A stretch of DNA of 17,113 nt from Candidatus Woesearchaeota archaeon. GTDB taxonomy: Archaea > Nanobdellota > Nanobdellia > Woesearchaeales > ARS49. The stretch spans positions 1,963-19,075 of the forward strand of contig JAHFPE010000001.1 in NCBI GenBank assembly GCA_023261345.1, in the 5' to 3' direction. Under the pieces are notes generated by a model. The model did no database searches. It had not been told where the DNA came from and saw only the letters and a list, made by a program, of their open reading frames with translations. The position numbers were made by a program, and so were the translations under genes. Shown piece after piece: positions 13,815-17,113 of the stretch (position 1 is its first letter; each line of letters opens with the position of its first letter).

Positions 13815-16220
13815 ATGAACAACAATCAGTTCATTAACATCCTCATCATTCTTTTACTCGCACTGACAATTAATTCATTTTCTGTACGTGCTCAAGATGC
13901 ACTAGTTCAAGGATCTGCGATTCTTGACCTTGAACAATGCACACCAATCACAACCTCTTTTTCTATAACGAATCCAACAGCAGCCACGCTTACGTACAGT
14001 ATATCTGCAGATGGAGATGCTGCACACTGGACCGCATATGCGCCACTTCAATTCACGGTTTTGCCAAATCAACAACAACAAATAATCCAAGTCATAGCGC
14101 CACCCTGTAGTACACTTGGAACACACAAATTGCTTACTACGCTTACGTCATCTCAAGAAGAAGAAACAGTTCTAGAACAAACAATTTCTATCACAAAACC
14201 CATCAATATTGACCTTACAGTTCCTAGTGAAGTCATATCCGCAGATCCTTGTACTTCAACAGACACAAACGTAACGGTACATAATCTCGGTCAATTCACA
14301 GAAACATACACGCTCAGCATTACTGGAATTCCCGCACGAATAACTCCTACAACACTAACAATTCCCCCTCGACAAAATGGAACAGTGCTCCTTAATACAA
14401 ACCCTCGTGATTGCAACACAAACGGAACATATCCTTTTACTGTTTCGGCAAAAACAAGTACGACTAAACTTAACGCAGTAATTGATCTTCAACTTCTTGT
14501 TCTATCACGAGGAATCGCAAGCATTGCACCAGCAATTAAAACAATAAGAACAGGACCTGAACCTAGTACTTCAAGCATCTCAATTACGAATCTTGGCAAC
14601 GAAACAACAACATATACTCTCACACTTAGCGCACCATCTTGGGTTACACTTACTTCTCCAAATGTTACAATACCTCCAAACACAGTAAGCCCAACGTACC
14701 TTACATTCGCACCGGACAATAAAACTCTTGAATCAACATATCAACTCACGCTTACCGCACAACCACGTGGCCAACCGGCAATCTACAGCAAACAAATCAC
14801 GCTCACATACGCTAAACCAAGCAAGATCTGGCAGACATTCAAAACACATTGGTTTGCAATTAGTATCTTTATCATTGCAGTTGTTGTACTGTTCTATGTT
14901 GCGCGTAGCATCAATAATTACGTGACTTCGAAAGAAGTTGCTTCTGAACAACAAGAAAAGGAACAAGAAGATCAACTTCATAAACGAATCACGCAAGAAC
15001 TCAAAAAGAAGTATCTTTTCGTACCAAAAACAACAGACGCAAAAGAATTGCCAACATCACGAAAAGATCTTTGGATAACACTTCTTATTCTTTGTCTCAT
15101 GTTCAGCGCCTTTGCGGCGTATAAATTTCGAGTATTTGTACTAAGTCACCTGTATTCTGTTCTTTTGGGAATAACAATTGCAGTTGTACTTCTCGCAATT
15201 ATGCTCGTCATAAAAAAGGTAAAAAGTCACAGAAGAATAACGTGGAGAGCACTTGTTGCAGAACCAGAAACGAGCGTAAATATTCCTGGGTGGAAGCAAG
15301 GACTCACCAACATTGCATTTGATGTTGAACAGCGTGTCCTTACACCAAGTGTAGAAATACAACGAGAAGAGACCTCTTCACTTGCTCTCAACAATGCAGT
15401 TCCTTTTGCAGCATACAAAATAACTGCACCATCGCAATTCAAGAATGCAAGAATTGCAATATCAATACCGCAACATTGGATCACAAAACACAACATACGT
15501 GAGTCTAGCATACGCGTTTACGTACATGACAGAACCGGGAAATCAATATCCAGCTCAGCAGTAACAAACACACAATCAGAATTCAACTTTACCGCAACTA
15601 TACCTTCAGTAGAACAACAAGGAGTACACATTACAATACTCGGTATTTCAAAAGAAAAATCAACTGTTGAAGTAAAAGAAACAAAAATACAACCATCCTT
15701 CGAAAAAAAGAGTTCACGAAAATCTAAACGTTTAGCAGAGCAAAAACACTCAAAAATTCTTCAAACTACACTTGCACTACTTCTTGTCATTGGACTCATC
15801 ATTGGAACATACATCCTTGCCAGCCCAAAAAATCCTGTAGTTCCTACACAAGGAATTCCACCACAAGTCTGGTTTATGAATACGAATAAAGCAATAGATC
15901 TTACAACATATTTTAAAGATCCGGATAGAGACAAACTAATCTACAATTCTTCAATAGCAGAACACGTAAATGTAACAATACGAAACGGAACAGCATACGT
16001 AACACCAGAAAAAAACTGGATAGGAACATCCTCAATCACCTTTACTGCAACAGACACAAAAGGAGCAACAGCAACCAGCAACTTAGTTACGCTTCAAGTA
16101 CAAAAACCAGTAGTGCCATCAATATTGCGGCAGTATCTTATTCCCATACTCTTTGGGATAACACTCCTTGTAGTTATAATCACAATTCTAGAAGTTCTAC
16201 GTGCGAGAAAAGAAGAATAA
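13815..16220 (+). CDS. Multi-pass surface/membrane protein with NEW3-like, PGF-pre-PGF-like and cadherin-like domains
   Basis: 801 residues from ATG 13815; an in-frame ATG at 13755 lies inside the previous gene and would bury the signal peptide. Order: signal peptide (1-26); three Ig/NEW3-like domains (28-128, 130-232, 234-333), each with N-[LP]-[GT]-x-type turns; membrane helix 1 (about 345-362); a charged coiled segment (370-400); helices 2 and 3 (418-435, 447-466); and a PGF-pre-PGF-like domain (497-612: I-P-G-W-K-Q-G-L-T-N-I-A-F-D-V, I-S-I-P-x-x-W-I-T-K-x-N-I). Then helix 4 (648-669), a dystroglycan/cadherin-like domain (675-763: F-K-D-P-D-R-D, N-W-I-G, A-T-D-x-K-G), helix 5 (771-793) and a basic tail. 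Nine sequons fall in the predicted outside parts (152, 188, 203, 262, 283, 302, 711, 719, 724) and one (591) in the predicted inside part. Possibly an anchor or organiser of the surface layer; the function is not known. Confidence 0.87.
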   Translation: MNNNQFINILIILLLALTINSFSVRAQDALVQGSAILDLEQCTPITTSFSITNPTAATLTYSISADGDAAHWTAYAPLQFTVLPNQQQQIIQVIAPPCSTLGTHKLLTTLTSSQEEETVLEQTISITKPINIDLTVPSEVISADPCTSTDTNVTVHNLGQFTETYTLSITGIPARITPTTLTIPPRQNGTVLLNTNPRDCNTNGTYPFTVSAKTSTTKLNAVIDLQLLVLSRGIASIAPAIKTIRTGPEPSTSSISITNLGNETTTYTLTLSAPSWVTLTSPNVTIPPNTVSPTYLTFAPDNKTLESTYQLTLTAQPRGQPAIYSKQITLTYAKPSKIWQTFKTHWFAISIFIIAVVVLFYVARSINNYVTSKEVASEQQEKEQEDQLHKRITQELKKKYLFVPKTTDAKELPTSRKDLWITLLILCLMFSAFAAYKFRVFVLSHLYSVLLGITIAVVLLAIMLVIKKVKSHRRITWRALVAEPETSVNIPGWKQGLTNIAFDVEQRVLTPSVEIQREETSSLALNNAVPFAAYKITAPSQFKNARIAISIPQHWITKHNIRESSIRVYVHDRTGKSISSSAVTNTQSEFNFTATIPSVEQQGVHITILGISKEKSTVEVKETKIQPSFEKKSSRKSKRLAEQKHSKILQTTLALLLVIGLIIGTYILASPKNPVVPTQGIPPQVWFMNTNKAIDLTTYFKDPDRDKLIYNSSIAEHVNVTIRNGTAYVTPEKNWIGTSSITFTATDTKGATATSNLVTLQVQKPVVPSILRQYLIPILFGITLLVVIITILEVLRARKEE

Positions 16221-16262
16221 TACTTTCATTATTCTACAGTTCGCTTCTGGCACAGTAAAATT

Positions 16263-17113
16263 TCAAATCATCCCAATACCATACATGATTCCGAGAATAA
16301 AAATTCCACACAATAGTATTCTTAACCACATAGGAACGCGCACAGTAAATTCTGGTTTTCGTGTTCCTAACTTTTTTGCAGTGTAGTGCATGAGCACGAT
16401 AAGAATCCCATCAACTCCTCCCGCAACTGCTCCTGCAACTGCCAAGAAAACTACGAGTTCCAAGCAAGAGAAAAAAAGCAGGAACAACTAAAACTGTAAC
16501 TGCTGCATGCAAAGGTTTGAACTTCCAATCAAACACGAACATGTCACGCAGCGCAAGCGCGAGGGCGAGAAATGCAGTTCCCATTGCTAATAATGCAAAG
16601 ACGTTAAGCGATACTATTGCCCAACTTCCGAACACAAGTCCAATACCAACAGTTGCAATTGCAGTTGTTCCACCACCAGTTACTCCAACCACCCCTGCTG
16701 CAAACAACGCATATGCAACAACAGGAATTATCGAACCTAATAACAGAACGAGACGAAGCTTTTTCCAACTTCCTCGCATTTCTTCTTTCACTTCAGGAAT
16801 TGCAGCAGTGCCAAGCAGTGCAAAAAGAACAACACCATACGGAACAAGCAAATGACTAGAGGAGAAAACAGTAAGTTTTTCCACACTAAACTTTGTAGAA
16901 AAAAATAAACACAAAATAATTCCTCCGAGAATCACAACTTTCAATGGAGAAAGCCAACGCTCAGTATCCTCAATCCAATCACTTCCATGAAAAAGAACAA
17001 GTCCTAAAACTCCAAATATAAACCAAGTCCAAACTGTTGGAGAAAACGCAAACACACTGTTCACACTCTCGCCCATACCAATCGCATAAGCGACAAGACT
17101 GCCATAAATACCG
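16263..17113 (-). pseudogene. Aromatic-amino-acid-permease-like transporter, frameshifted and cut by the window end
   Basis: The frame from the window edge reads G-I-Y-G-S-L-V-A-Y-A-I-G-M-G-E-S through to about 16478 and carries the hallmarks of the tryptophan/tyrosine permease family of amino acid transporters. These are G-T-A-A-I-P-E-V-K-E-E-M after a membrane helix, the following L-L-G-S-I-I-P-V-V-A-Y-x-L-F-A-A-G-V-V-G-V-T-G, and M-G-T-A-F-L-A-L-A-L-A-L-R-D. That frame stops at 16411 in a non-matching tail. The family-like continuation (L-x-L-V-V-F-L-A-V-A-G-A-V-A-G-G and the basic C-terminal region with R-K-P-E-F) is in the next frame, ending at 16263. The switch falls at seven consecutive A (plus strand 16471-16477); removing one base restores a single frame. 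This may be a true mutation, a sequencing or assembly indel, or slippage. ATG 17076 is internal, so the true start lies beyond the window. Confidence 0.8.

Noticed and set aside
16411..17076. Intact 221-residue permease starting at ATG 17076
   Set aside because: The frame is open with family-like residues up to the window edge, and its last 25 or so residues are out-of-frame sequence, so both ends of that frame are artefacts.

Overview
The window looks like a piece of an AT-rich archaeal chromosome, most likely from a DPANN-type lineage (Woesearchaeota/Pacearchaeota-like). Evidence: an archaeal RNA polymerase subunit L gene, an archaeal AglB/STT3 oligosaccharyltransferase, a geranylgeranyl-reductase-family flavoprotein, and TATA-like boxes about 25-30 bases ahead of several start codons (leaderless or nearly leaderless transcripts). 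There are also large secreted proteins built from Ig-like, carboxypeptidase-regulatory-like and PGF-pre-PGF-like domains. The lineage is inferred from gene content and protein style, not from a search.

Layout. (1) 1-270 is GC-rich (54% over the first 240 bases, against roughly 38% in neighbouring genes). It folds into nested long-range helices, so it is probably the 3' part of a structured RNA of unassigned family. (2) 303-2017 holds three tandem, mutually similar small genes of unknown function. (3) rpoL lies on the minus strand (2148-2423). It is followed by a 596-base stretch without a convincing protein gene, which holds a three-copy repeat, a palindromic TATA and a probable minus-strand structured RNA ending in eight U. 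(4) On the minus strand lie aglB (3020-6304), with an FKBP-type prolyl isomerase domain fused to its C-terminus, and upstream of it the reductase gene (6414-7496). (5) Divergent from these, on the plus strand, come two gene pairs for surface or membrane proteins: 7689-12428 (848 and 730 aa) and 12575-16220 (412 and 801 aa). (6) At the right edge an aromatic-amino-acid-permease-like gene runs in on the minus strand, interrupted by a +1-type frameshift at a run of seven A/T and cut by the window end.

How the genes may work together (inference). The reductase could saturate isoprenoid chains of membrane lipids or of the dolichyl glycan carrier. AglB would transfer the glycan to Asn-X-Ser/Thr sites on exported proteins, and its fused FKBP domain could isomerise prolines in the same emerging chains. 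The divergent genes encode sequon-bearing exported proteins that are natural candidate clients. The most unusual items are the AglB-FKBP fusion, the multi-pass 801-residue protein whose PGF-pre-PGF-like domain is predicted to face the cytoplasm, the 848-residue repeat protein with a signal-like segment far from its N-terminus, and the two unassigned structured RNA candidates.
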